A stretch of 64,000 nucleotides of DNA from Epithemia pelagica (lineage: Eukaryota; Bacillariophyta; Bacillariophyceae; Surirellales; Surirellaceae): NCBI GenBank assembly GCA_946965045.2, contig OX337238.1:310001-374000 (forward strand), in the 5' to 3' direction. A program made the translations under genes and the position numbers. This document shows positions 38,845 to 48,284 of the stretch, one piece after another. The notes beneath the pieces were generated by a model. It ran no database searches. It saw only the letters and a list, made by a program, of their open reading frames with translations, and had not been told where the DNA came from. The first letter of the stretch is position 1, and every line of letters begins with the position of its first letter.

Positions 38845-39348
38845 TCAAGGCGTAGACAGACCGGATTGCCCCTGCCGGTTCGCTTGGTGCCAAAAGCGGT
38901 TGCGCGGAACCTTTTGCTCATAGCCGTCTTCCAGGCGAGCCGACGCAAAGTCTTGATCCTTTTTGTCAATACAGGTCTGACCCAGCATCGAGGACATGTA
39001 TTCGACTGCCTTTTCATTTCGGCGGCCGCCTCGGGATTTCAGAGTGGACAATCGACCGCCGCTCCGGATGTATCCGTATTGAGGTGACGTCGTCTCGGGC
39101 CTCGGCTGCTCCTTCTGCGCTAGGACCTGGGCAATCTTTTGGTTCTCAACCTTGTCGGCTTTGATCTGAGCGGCGGCGTTGGAGACTTGGACTCGCTTCT
39201 CCATGTCCCCATTCGCGGCGCGGAATCCAGCGTTCGAAGTCATGTAGTCCAGGTTTCGGTTAATTCGGATCCCATTCTTCTTCGAAGTTGCCTTGAGTTG
39301 AGCAACCGACTTGGTTTTCAAATAACCCAACTCGTCGTATCCGGACAT
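38845..39348 (-). CDS. Small conserved-looking hypothetical protein
   Basis: The protein has 167 residues from the ATG at 39348; a TTG-led extension was ignored. It is basic, with few hydrophobic runs. Features are a start G-Y-D-E-L-G-Y-L-K, a central region with alternating charged and Ala residues that could form a helix (A-A-Q-I-K-A-D-K-V-E-N-Q-K-I-A), a G/R-rich stretch, and a Q/G-rich end. No membrane segment or signal is seen. It was not recognised as any family. A GT (gtaagt) just after the stop leaves open that the annotated stop is an artefact of an unspliced reading. Confidence 0.6.
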   Translation of the reverse strand: MSGYDELGYLKTKSVAQLKATSKKNGIRINRNLDYMTSNAGFRAANGDMEKRVQVSNAAAQIKADKVENQKIAQVLAQKEQPRPETTSPQYGYIRSGGRLSTLKSRGGRRNEKAVEYMSSMLGQTCIDKKDQDFASARLEDGYEQKVPRNRFWHQANRQGQSGLSTP

Positions 39349-39859
39349 GATGATGCTTTGCAATGATATAGTGGTATTACTCCTACGCTTCTTGTCAAAA
39401 TTATGACAGGAACTGAGCCCGACTGAGAAAAGACACCATTAGATTAAAACGAGTCCTGACCTTCAATCGCACTCTTTTCTCTCAATCGCACACGATCGAG
39501 AGAGAGTGCTTCTCAATCGCACTCTTTTCTATTGAGAAGCACTCTTTTCTTTTCAATCGCACTCTTTTCTATTGAGAAGCACTCTTTTCTTTTCAATCGC
39601 CCTCTTTTCTATTGAGAAGCACTCTTTTCTGATTGAAAAGAGTGCTTCTCAATCGCACTCTTTTCTAATGAGAAGCACTCTTTTCTTTTCAATCGCACTC
39701 GTAGCTCTGTAACATGGTCCAACCCATATATCACATTGGCCAGTGACGACAGGAAGAATCGCCAAGTCTCCAGGTTGGCAACTCCAATTCCTCGAGAGAG
39801 CAACGTCTTTTGCGAATCTGGACCCGGATCACCAAGGTACTGTGATGAATTTCGATTGA
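39349..39859. other. Intergenic region containing an inverted-unit minisatellite
   Basis: This includes the minisatellite at 39464-39703. About 39710-39859 is the 3' flank of the downstream methyltransferase-like gene and is duplicated at about 37600-37750. Confidence 0.7.
39464..39703. repeat. Minisatellite of alternating inverted motifs
   Basis: Repeats of about 40 bp combine tcaatcgcactcttttct with attgagaagcactcttttct. Units occur in both orientations (gattgaaaagagtgcttctc is the reverse complement of one unit), so the array can fold into hairpins. Confidence 0.9.
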
Positions 39860-41545
39860 TCAAGTTTGTGGGTCTGCTGGACTCGGAGAGGATGGTGCCT
39901 TGTAATACAGGCACTTGTTTTTGCCCGGAAACCCCAGTGTCGTTGTTTGTATACCGTGTCCGGTTTCGTTTTTTGGTGACAATTCTTGCGGGTGTTGCAA
40001 CAAGAGGCGGTGACCCGTTTCGAGCAAGTACTCGCAAAAGTCGTGGTAGGATCGCACCACAGTACCATTGGTGCGTCGTCGGGTGGCAAACAAATCCGGA
40101 AACACACAACAGGGAACAATGGCCACGGAAACCTGTTGTTGCTGTTGCAAGGCCACGGTCCAAATGTCTTGCGTGCATTGATCGGCATGCAGGCCGACAA
40201 TGCACGTGTGTTGTTGTACCAAGGTTTGGGTGCGTTCCATATGTTGGCGCAGTTGCTGGTCCAGTTTGTGGGGGGAGGACGACTGCAACGACGAAGAGGA
40301 TAATGAGGATAGGACCGAGGCGGACGGCGTTCCATCACTCGTCGCGTTGGGATTCTTCTTGGTTTCGTCGTCGTGGGGGGCGAGAAAGTACCCATGGAGA
40401 TAGTCTGGCACCGGTTTGCCCTGTTTGATCAATCGTTTGAAACTGGACCGCGGCGGTTTGCGTTGGACGGGATCCAAAACGGTACAGGGAATTCCGGCCA
40501 AGGCGGCCAATTGCAGCGACAATTTGCCCTTGCCGCCCGCCACATCCAACACTCGATCCGTCCCATCCAACCGTAATAAATTCGCCACGATCCATTCCGC
40601 AAACACGCGGTACGTTTGCGCGCCCCCGCCCCCATGTCCTCCTTCAGTTTCGGCAGGGTTGTTTTCAGTAATAGTTTGTGATGTAGATTGCGGTAGTAGG
40701 CCGTTGGGAGCAGGGACAGAGGGGGCGACTGTCTCCTTGTCGTTGTTAGCGTTGTTGGTTGGAACATTATTTAGTTTCTTCTTCTTGTTGCTCTTGACCT
40801 GATTGAAGTTGCATCCCATGCGTTCGGACACGGCTTGATGGGCCTCATGTCGAGATTGAAGGTAAATTGAGGAGGAAATGCCTCCTCCTCCTTCTTCTGC
40901 TTGTAATCCCTCTTTTAGTTTGGTAGCCAATTCGAGTGCTTCTTGTCGAGGATTGGTCAAGAGTTTCCATTCCAACACGGTCCACTGAGTGTTGTTGCAG
41001 CTGCTGTTGCTGTCTGGATGGTGGTTCTTGTGGTGGGTGGTGGTGGTTTCTTCTGGTGGACCAGGACGACAACACAAGACTTGGAGTTGGGCACCAAAGG
41101 GGAGGGCCGCCTTTTTGGTGGGAAATTCTTGGGTACGGACCGATTGGCGTCGAAACATGACCGAAATCATGGTGTGGGTCGTTTCGGACTCTCGTTTCTT
41201 CGAGTCGACTATTGCTGTTGTGGTTGTTGCTGGGTCACTTGTAGAGGAGGACACGGACGGAGGAACGGCCGACAGGAGTTGAAGATCGGCAAAGGCCAAC
41301 GATCGACCCATGCACCGTCGACGGACAATGAATCCACAAAACCATGTTGCGTCTTCTTCTTGTTGTGGCTGTTGTTGCTTGTTGGCATGCTCTGGTGGTT
41401 CCGGGTCCTCCTTTGGACCATCACCTCCAGACGTCAAAGTGGTCGTCGTAGTTTCCGCATGGTCAAGTATTCGTCTTTCACTCCGCTCCATTGTCGTCCT
41501 TTTTTGAACAAAGTATGAGAGTCTATAGTCTAGGAGTATGTCCAT
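39860..41545 (-). CDS. Methyltransferase-like protein (class I fold, unknown substrate)
   Basis: A single frame with an ATG at 41545 gives 561 residues; an ATG at 41491 is an equally good start. Residues about 1-250 are T/Q/S-rich, with an unrecognised block around L-P-F-G-A-Q-L-Q-V-L and W-T-V-L-E-W-K-L-L-T-N-P-R-Q-E-A-L-E-L-A. The C-terminal half has the SAM-binding loop V-L-D-V-A-G-G-K-G-K-L-S-L-Q-L-A. Further on are C-I-V-G-L-H-A-D-Q-C-T and V-A-I-V-P-C-C-V-F-P-D-L-F, then S-Y-H-D-F-C-E-Y-L. This combination is seen in uncharacterised eukaryotic methyltransferase-like proteins. Catalytic competence and substrate are not known. The gene is divergent from the valyl-tRNA synthetase gene. Confidence 0.75.
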   Translation of the reverse strand: MDILLDYRLSYFVQKRTTMERSERRILDHAETTTTTLTSGGDGPKEDPEPPEHANKQQQPQQEEDATWFCGFIVRRRCMGRSLAFADLQLLSAVPPSVSSSTSDPATTTTAIVDSKKRESETTHTMISVMFRRQSVRTQEFPTKKAALPFGAQLQVLCCRPGPPEETTTTHHKNHHPDSNSSCNNTQWTVLEWKLLTNPRQEALELATKLKEGLQAEEGGGGISSSIYLQSRHEAHQAVSERMGCNFNQVKSNKKKKLNNVPTNNANNDKETVAPSVPAPNGLLPQSTSQTITENNPAETEGGHGGGGAQTYRVFAEWIVANLLRLDGTDRVLDVAGGKGKLSLQLAALAGIPCTVLDPVQRKPPRSSFKRLIKQGKPVPDYLHGYFLAPHDDETKKNPNATSDGTPSASVLSSLSSSSLQSSSPHKLDQQLRQHMERTQTLVQQHTCIVGLHADQCTQDIWTVALQQQQQVSVAIVPCCVFPDLFATRRRTNGTVVRSYHDFCEYLLETGHRLLLQHPQELSPKNETGHGIQTTTLGFPGKNKCLYYKAPSSPSPADPQT

Positions 41546-41639
41546 ATATCCTATTATTGTCAATAGCTAGAGGTAGAGGGTAGAGGTAGAAAAAGTACTG
41601 ATTACTGAGAACTCCTTGCACTCCTAGACTACTCCTGGG

Positions 41640-41874
41640 TGAGTACGAGTACTCAAATTGGAGCACTTGAGTACTTTCGAGCACGTGCTGAGTACTCTTG
41701 AGTACTCAGTACTCCGGGGTGCGGCGAGTACTACAATATGAGTACTCAGCAAGTGCTCAAATTTGAGCACTTGAGTACTCTTGAGTATTGAGTACTCTTG
41801 AGTACTCTTGAGTGTAGAGTACTCTTGAGTATTGAGTAGTCAGTGCTCTTGAGTAGTCAGTACTCTTGAGTACA
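41640..41874. repeat. Dense GAGTACTC-type palindromic repeat cluster
   Basis: Roughly fifteen copies of gagtactc, gagtact and ttgagcac variants are packed into about 235 bp. The core GAGTACTC is its own reverse complement. The cluster fills the interval between two divergent start codons (41545 minus, 41956 plus). Confidence 0.9.
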
Positions 41875-41955
41875 ACACGTCTGGCAACATTCCAGCTTCC
41901 GCGAAACCATGCTCACAGAACAAAACAATCCATCCACAAAACACAAGGCCACGAA

Positions 41956-44900
41956 ATGAATGCCACCATGGAAGAATCTGCTCCCTCTGGCATGCGCCAA
42001 CAGCAACAACAACAACAACAGACTTCCATGATACCAATGGCCACTCCACAAAAAGGAACGCTTTCCAAAAACCAACGAAAACGAATTGAAAAGGGCAAGG
42101 TATGAATCCATGACCACGAATCATGACATTGGAAAATCAAACTCGAAATTTCTCATTTTTATTCAATTTACATGAATGTATTCTTGTCCCTAGACCAAGG
42201 AGAAGAAGGAAAATCCACTCTGGAACGAGCCAAAGCTCAAACTCAAGACAACGCAAGACGCAGCATCCGACAATGATGGTGGGAAGGGCCAGCCATGTCC
42301 CTGGACTGAATTTATCGTCACCACTCCCAGGGGAACCAAAAAGGATGTAACCAAGACCGAACTGGCCCGTCAGTACCACCCCTTGTCCGTGGAAGCGTCT
42401 TGGCAAGACTGGTGGGAAGCCAAAGGATTTTATTCCAGTGAGTGCCACGCCGCACGATATTCTTCATCCTCCAATCCGGACCAACCACATACGGATGACC
42501 CCTTTGTCATGGTGATTCCACCACCCAATGTGACAGGATCCTTACATCTCGGCCATGCCTTGACCATTGCCGTGCAAGATACCTTGATTCGATGGCATCG
42601 AATGAAAGGTCACAACACTCTCCATGTTCCTGGTACGTAAAGCATGGTTGCGCCGCAAGGTGCCGATCTGTCCTTCCCAAACAATGAAGAAGGGCCAGCA
42701 CCTGGAAATCTCTGACTCATAGTTGGTCGTTTCTCTGTTCAAACATGTATAGGAACGGATCATGCCGGGATTGCCACGATCTGGGTCGATCGGCCTTTGT
42801 GGAAAAGGTGTGGGAGTGGAAGGCCACATATGGCGGTCGCATTACCCAACAACTCCGGAGATTGGGGGCGAGTGTGGATTGGACCCGCGAACGTTTCACC
42901 ATGGACGACATTCTGTCCCAGGCAGTGGTGGAAGCCTTTAATCGATTTCATGAAACGGGTATTTTGTACCGCGCCAAGCGCATTGGCAACTGGTCGTGTG
43001 CACTCCGCTCCGCGATTTCAAATATTGAGGTGGATCATCTGAATCTCGAAGGGACTACGTACATGGAAGTAAAGAGTCATCCTGGAAATGCACATCATCC
43101 TCATGGGTGGTACGAATTTGGAACCTTGACTTCATTTGCCTATGAGTTGGAGCATGGAGACAACAATGACGGCACACAACCATCGGTGGCAACAAGGATT
43201 GTGGTAGCGACGACGCGCCTTGAAACCATGCTGGGCGATTCAGCGATTGCCGTGCATCCGGATGATCCAAGGTACCAACATCTTCATGGCAAATATGCAA
43301 TACATCCATTTGACAAGGACCGTCGGATTCCAATCATTACAGATGCTTCACTTGTGGACATGTCGTTTGGAACGGGAGCTGTGAAGATTACGCCATCCCA
43401 TGATTTTAACGATTACGAAGTGGGCATTCGGCATGGCTTGGACTTTATCAACATTCTCGCACCCGACGGCTCGATCAATGAGAACGGTGCACCATTCACC
43501 TCGATGATGCGATATGATGCACGTATGGCAATTGAAAAAGCTCTCAAGGAAAAGGGGAAATTCGTGGGCAAGGAACCGCATACAATGACGCTGGCCATTT
43601 GCTCCCGTTCCGGTGATATTTTAGAGCCTATTGTGACTCCCCAATGGTATTTGAACTGCAAGAATATGGCTCAGAGATCCGCAGACGTTGTGCGAGCTGG
43701 AAGGTTGAAAATTATCCCATCGAATCCACACGAAAAGACATGGTATCATTGGTTGGATAATATTCAGGACTGGTGCATTAGCCGACAACTCTGGTGGGGA
43801 CATCAAATACCAGCCTGGTTTGCCACGCGAAAGACAGAGCCTCGTCTTGACAAGATTGATATCAAGAACAACCATCGTTGGATTGTGGCCCGCAGTGAAA
43901 CTCAAGCAAGGGAAAAGGCACAAGAGCTTTTGGGATGTGACAAGGACGAAATATTGCTGGAGCGTGATGAGGATGTGCTGGATACATGGTTCTCCGCAGG
44001 TTTGTTTCCATTCTCGGCCATGGGCTGGCCAAACGATACGGAGGATATGAAACGTTTCTACCCAACATCTCTTTTGGAAACTGGTCAAGATATTCTCTTC
44101 TTTTGGGTGGCTCGCATGGTGATGATGGGTCTTGAATTGACCGGTTCTTTGCCCTTTCATACAGTGTTTTTACATTCCATGGTGTGTGACAAAGAAGGGC
44201 GTAAAATGACCAAATCCAGAGGGAACGTGATTGACCCTTGGATGTGATACATGGATCCTCCCTCAAGTTTCTACAAAACCGTCTCGATAGCAGCAACCTT
44301 ACTCAAGAGGAAGTGAGCCGTGCCAAAGCAACCTGTGAAAAGGAATATTCCGAGGGAATTCCAGAGTGTGGAACAGATGCACTGCGATTCGGACTTTTGG
44401 CGTACACAGCTCAAGGCGGAACCATCAACTTGGATGTGAAACGGATTTATGGGTACCGAAAGTTTTGCAACAAAGTGTGGCAGGCTGCTCGCTTTGCTCT
44501 CCTGAATTTGTCTGGCTTTGAACCACCGTCATGGTTACTCCAAGGCAACTGGCATGAAGCTGTTAAAATCTCCACAGAGCACCGAGATAGATTTATCCTT
44601 TCACGTCTCATGCGAGTGGCTGAAACAGTGAATTCCAGTTTAGCAAGCTACAAGATGGGAGACGCCCAACAAGCAGCATATTCGTATTGGATGGATCATT
44701 TGTGCGACACGTATATCGAACTGGCCAAGCCCATTCTACGGGATGAAAACCCAGAGGTACGATGGCCCGCACAAACAACACTGTGGATGGCGCTGGAAGG
44801 AGGTCTTCGATTGCTTCATCCCATGATGCCATTTGTGACGGAAGAACTTTGGCAACGACTTCCTGGTAGAGGTACGTTAGGCACAGACAAAGGAGAACCA

Positions 44901-45460
44901 GAGACAATCATGCTGGCACCGTATCCAGAGCTTCTTCAACACCTCCTCGACCCTGAAGCGGAGATTGCATGGCAGAAACCCTCAAGATTGTTCATGCCTG
45001 TCGGTCACTCAAGGATTCAAATAATATCCCTGACCACAAGCCCACCAAGTTTCACATCATTACCAACAGCTCAACCATCACTGCGAAACTATCTGACCAT
45101 CAAACAAGAGATATTAAAACCCTTGCTCGCGCATCTGATATTCAACTTCATTCGGAAAGTAATCCATCACTTCCCTCAGTTGTGGGAACCATTGTTCTCG
45201 ATGAAAAATTCACTGTTTTGTTGGACTTGGAGGACACGCTGGATATGCAATTAGAACTCCAGCGACTGGAAAAGGCTCTCAAGGCCACAGAAGACCAACT
45301 GGAAAAGCTCGGTAGGAAACAAGCTCTACCGTCTTATGAAGAAAAAATGCCGTTGGATATTCGAGACATCAATTCAAGAAAGATGGATGCCTTCACCAAG
45401 AAAAAGAAAGAGCTGGCAGGAGCAATTGCCAGCTTTGAGCGGAAAGTGAAAGCTGGTTAA
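41956..45460 (+). pseudogene. VARS: Valyl-tRNA synthetase gene with three frame lesions
   Basis: Exon 1 is 41956-42099 and exon 2 42194-42632; exon 3 starts at 42753 (introns gtatga...cctag and gtacgt...tatag). Landmarks are P-P-P-N-V-T-G-S-L-H-L-G-H-A (the HIGH box), [18 protein letters not shown], the editing domain with [10 protein letters not shown], the KMSKS equivalent K-M-T-K-S-R-G-N-V, the anticodon-binding region M-P-F-V-T-E-E-L-W, and a C-terminal coiled coil. Lesions: near 42775 about 16 residues between G-I-A-T and H-D-L-G-R are missing with a frame change; near 44235 (D-P-L-D-V-I-H-G) one C is lost; near 44966 one A is lost. The last two lie in short homopolymers and could be consensus errors. 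Otherwise the length and order are normal for a cytosolic-type ValRS. Confidence 0.85.
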
Positions 45461-45534
45461 GGAACTCAACGTTTCGTGAGTCATAGCTGCTAATTGTATT
45501 GTCTTGTTTTGCTGGATGATTTATCAACACTTTT

Positions 45535-45940
45535 CTGCATAGAATCTCGCTGTGTATAACCGCGGCAGCGGATCGACTTGTGGAGGCATATTTTGTTTGT
45601 GTGTTGTTCGTGGTTGAGCGTTGAGCAGCATGGATCTCCGATGGGAGTCGAACTGGGGTAAAAGTGACTCCAAAGTCGACGTACCCAGAGTATCTCCAGA
45701 AGCAGATCCAAAGTGTTCGCGTTTCGGGTCCAACACTTTTGTGCATAGAATCTCGCTGTGTATAACCGCGGCAGCGGATTGACTTGTGGAGGCATATTTT
45801 GTTTGTGTGTTGTTCGTGGTTGAGCGTTGAGCAGCATGGATCTCCGATGGGAGTCGAACTGGGGTAAAAGTGACCCCAAAAGTCGACGTACCCAGAGTAT
45901 CTCCAGAAGCAGATCCAAAGTGTTCGCGTTTCGGGTCCAA
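45535..45940. repeat. 206-bp tandem duplication
   Basis: Two units of about 206 bp (45535-45740 and 45741-45940) begin around tgcatagaatctcgctgtgt and are nearly identical, with a few substitutions and one indel. They lie about 75 bp after the ValRS stop. No coding function was recognised. Confidence 0.9.
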
Positions 45941-46438
45941 CGCAGCAAGACAACTGCTTTCTTCTCCATGGAAGACGGAAGGATCCTACGCGCACAACTC
46001 AGATGCATACCCTCGTGCCCTCTAGCTAGCTAGGGAGAGAAACATTACCCATTGGTTTTATTCTTCCATCCAAATAGTTTGAGATGAACCAATCTACCTA
46101 CTTACCGAGGTAGTCTACGTACAGCGCTCCTCGAATGTTTGGTAATTTGGTCTCTTCTATCTTTATGGCAAGGGGAGGTATCTAATTGTTTTTACTTTTT
46201 TTTTCAAACGGGCAGCGATAAACTAGAAAAAGACATTCTTCCTTTTTTGTGGACCATTGTTTCAAGTCGTCACTCAAGCCCCAACAAACGTGTCACTTCC
46301 TACATGGTTTATCGTATTTTATGAAATCCTTGTAATGCAGACATGAAAGTACATGGAGGGAATTCGATGCGTCAAACAATACGCGCAGGGTCTTTTTTGT
46401 TGTTAGCAGTAACGACGGTACCCTCCCCTTGTATTGTA
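45941..46438. other. Intergenic region, nothing recognised
   Basis: AT-rich sequence between the tandem duplication and the inhibitor gene, with a ctagctagctag run at 46022-46033. Confidence 0.5.
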
Positions 46439-46858
46439 TTATCCCACGGATGGCGTTCCCACAACGTTACCCGCTTCATCCACGAAAATGCGAACACGAT
46501 CTTCCCGATAGTCCATCGTCACCATGGATCCATCCAGCAGAATATCCACTCGGGTCAAGGATGGATTTTCCTTGATGATAATTGCCTTGGCTTGCTCTCC
46601 CGGCATTCCCACCAATTGGGGCCATTTGGTCGGAAATGGTTCCGACATGACCGAATCAGATTCCGTGGCAATGAGATCCTCCTCCACTACGTCTGGCAGC
46701 TTTAGGCCCGTCGAATGGTTGGGTTGTAGCGAGAGTAGGGCGGATACAAGGACACCACACAAGGCCAACACGGCAATTACAATGGTTCCACGGTTGAGCC
46801 ACTTTTTCGCTCTCCAAGTCTTTGTACTAGAGTCAATTTCACTTTGTTCCAACGGCAT
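46439..46858 (-). CDS. Membrane-anchored potato inhibitor I-family protein, P1 Met
   Basis: The protein has 139 residues from the ATG at 46858; upstream in-frame sequence lacks an ATG. A basic N-terminal stretch is followed by one membrane helix (about 25-45, T-I-V-I-A-V-L-A-L-C-G-V-L-V) and an acidic linker. The complete inhibitor domain follows: W-P-Q-L-V-G-M-P-G-E-Q-A-K-A-I-I-I, E-N-P-S-L, the binding loop S-M-V-T-M-D-Y-R-E-D-R-V-R-I, and G-T-P-S-V-G. By comparison with eglin/CI-2 the scissile bond is Met-Asp, predicting chymotrypsin/subtilisin-type targets. Topology (type II, domain outside) is inferred from the positive-inside rule. Head-to-head with the paralogue at 47244. Confidence 0.88.
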   Translation of the reverse strand: MPLEQSEIDSSTKTWRAKKWLNRGTIVIAVLALCGVLVSALLSLQPNHSTGLKLPDVVEEDLIATESDSVMSEPFPTKWPQLVGMPGEQAKAIIIKENPSLTRVDILLDGSMVTMDYREDRVRIFVDEAGNVVGTPSVG

Positions 46859-47243
46859 TTTGAAGAGCCACACTCTCTTCTCTTTGCTTTTGTTTTGTCT
46901 CTTGACAAAATCGTTTGATTGCTGTTGCTGCTGCTCGAAACCCGAGTTGGGAATCGTGCCAAAATGATGCACCGTTAGGGTTCAGGTTTATGAATGAACC
47001 CTCCGGTACTGATGCGTGTACACTACATAGACTTTCTATATACCGGTAGATGTCTATTGGGCCTTATGAAGGTCTGCAGTTTTCCCACGATTTGCATTCG
47101 CTCGACGTTTGACTGCTTCATCATCATCTGCTGCCTAATAATATGGCACGACCGATATGGAACTCTCATGGTACATTTCTTTGGAACAGTGACAAGGAGG
47201 ACCACCCTGAATTCTAGTACGGCAACGTTGTCGACGAGACTGG
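46859..47243. promoter_or_regulatory. Bidirectional promoter region of two inhibitor genes
   Basis: This 385-bp interval lies between divergent start codons of two paralogues. No factor site was identified. Shared regulation is inferred from the arrangement. Confidence 0.45.
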
Positions 47244-47783
47244 ATGATGCCGAACGACGACAACAACGACAACGACAAACCCAAAAGTCTCGACCAGGAT
47301 GACGTGGAGGAATCCACCAACCATGAGTCCACCAGGACAACGGAACTGTCCGACACCTCTTCGTCGTCGTCGTCGTTCAGGAAACGAGAGCACTGCAAGT
47401 TCAAGCGCCTGACTGTGATTGTGGCCCTGGTGGCTTTCCTCGTGTTGGTTCCTACCGTGCTATTCGGAGTTTTCTATTCGTGTCCTGGCAAGGGGAGCAA
47501 TGATTCATGGACCACCAACAACGTGACGGCAAACGAGACCACAGCATCTGTTCCGACCTTGACGGACGGCACTACGAGTGACTACAAGACCCGGTGGCCA
47601 GAATTGGTGGGCAATACAACTGGAGAAGAGGCGGTGGTAACAATTCGGGAGCAAAATCCAACCCTGACGCAAGTGCCCATTCTGTTGGATGGAACACTGG
47701 TCACTCGAGAATGGGATGGATTGCGCGTCCGCGTCTATGTCGACACAATGGGTTTTGTCGCACGAACTCCGGCCGTCGGATAA
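47244..47783 (+). CDS. Membrane-anchored potato inhibitor I-family protein, P1 Arg
   Basis: The protein has 179 residues, ATG at 47244. A polar, acidic N-terminus (about 1-50) leads to basic K-R-E-H-C-K-F-K-R, then one membrane helix (about 55-80, V-I-V-A-L-V-A-F-L-V-L-V-P). A Thr/Asn-rich stalk has possible N-glycosylation sites (N-V-T, N-E-T). The inhibitor domain shows W-P-E-L-V-G-N-T-T-G-E-E-A, N-P-T-L-T-Q-V, L-L-D-G-T-L-V-T-R-E-W-D, R-V-R-V-Y-V-D and the terminal R-T-P-A-V-G. The P1 position is Arg, predicting trypsin-like targets, unlike the Met of its neighbour. No disulphide is needed in this family. Confidence 0.88.
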   Translation: MMPNDDNNDNDKPKSLDQDDVEESTNHESTRTTELSDTSSSSSSFRKREHCKFKRLTVIVALVAFLVLVPTVLFGVFYSCPGKGSNDSWTTNNVTANETTASVPTLTDGTTSDYKTRWPELVGNTTGEEAVVTIREQNPTLTQVPILLDGTLVTREWDGLRVRVYVDTMGFVARTPAVG

Positions 47784-48284
47784 GAGATCGAGAGAGAAAA
47801 AACCGAGCAAGGACTCTAGTAGATTCGTGTACACTGTAAGGGACGTCATGGAATCCATTCTCTTGATCAATCACCATTTCACTTTGGTATCATCGCTTGG
47901 ACGATTGAATTTGTCGAGTCTAGTTGATGGAACAATGTCGTACTCCTATCTAGGCCGTACAGAGAAAGGGATCTTGGGTAGGTTTCTTCCCATGCGCGCG
48001 ATTGAAGAGCGTTCAAAAGGCGACAGAATATGCGTCGGATGTCGCAGGAGACGCAAAAAGGTCATAATTCATGTAATAATATGCTCCAATGGCATTGGCA
48101 TTGGTCTCTGGATCCATGTCAAAGACCGAGACCGATTCTCGACATTAATAGGTAATAGATGATCCTCTCGCGCACACATGAGGATAAGAGAGGCAACTGC
48201 TGGCACAACCACCGAGAGCGCTCTGAACCCGACGACGACGTAGTATAGTAGTACTGTATCACCACCACAAAGAAGAGGCGGAGC
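47784..48284. other. Intergenic region, nothing recognised
   Basis: This lies between the inhibitor gene and NAT9. No conserved frame was seen. Confidence 0.5.

Noticed and set aside
39464-39703. CRISPR-like array
   Set aside because: Units are contiguous with no unique spacers, appear in both orientations and lie in a eukaryotic genome; it is a minisatellite.
45630-45665. tRNA-like T-arm (gttcgactcc on the minus strand) followed by a CCA-like end inside the 206-bp repeat
   Set aside because: No matching 5' acceptor stem, D-arm or anticodon arm was found in the expected span, so a tRNA gene is not supported.
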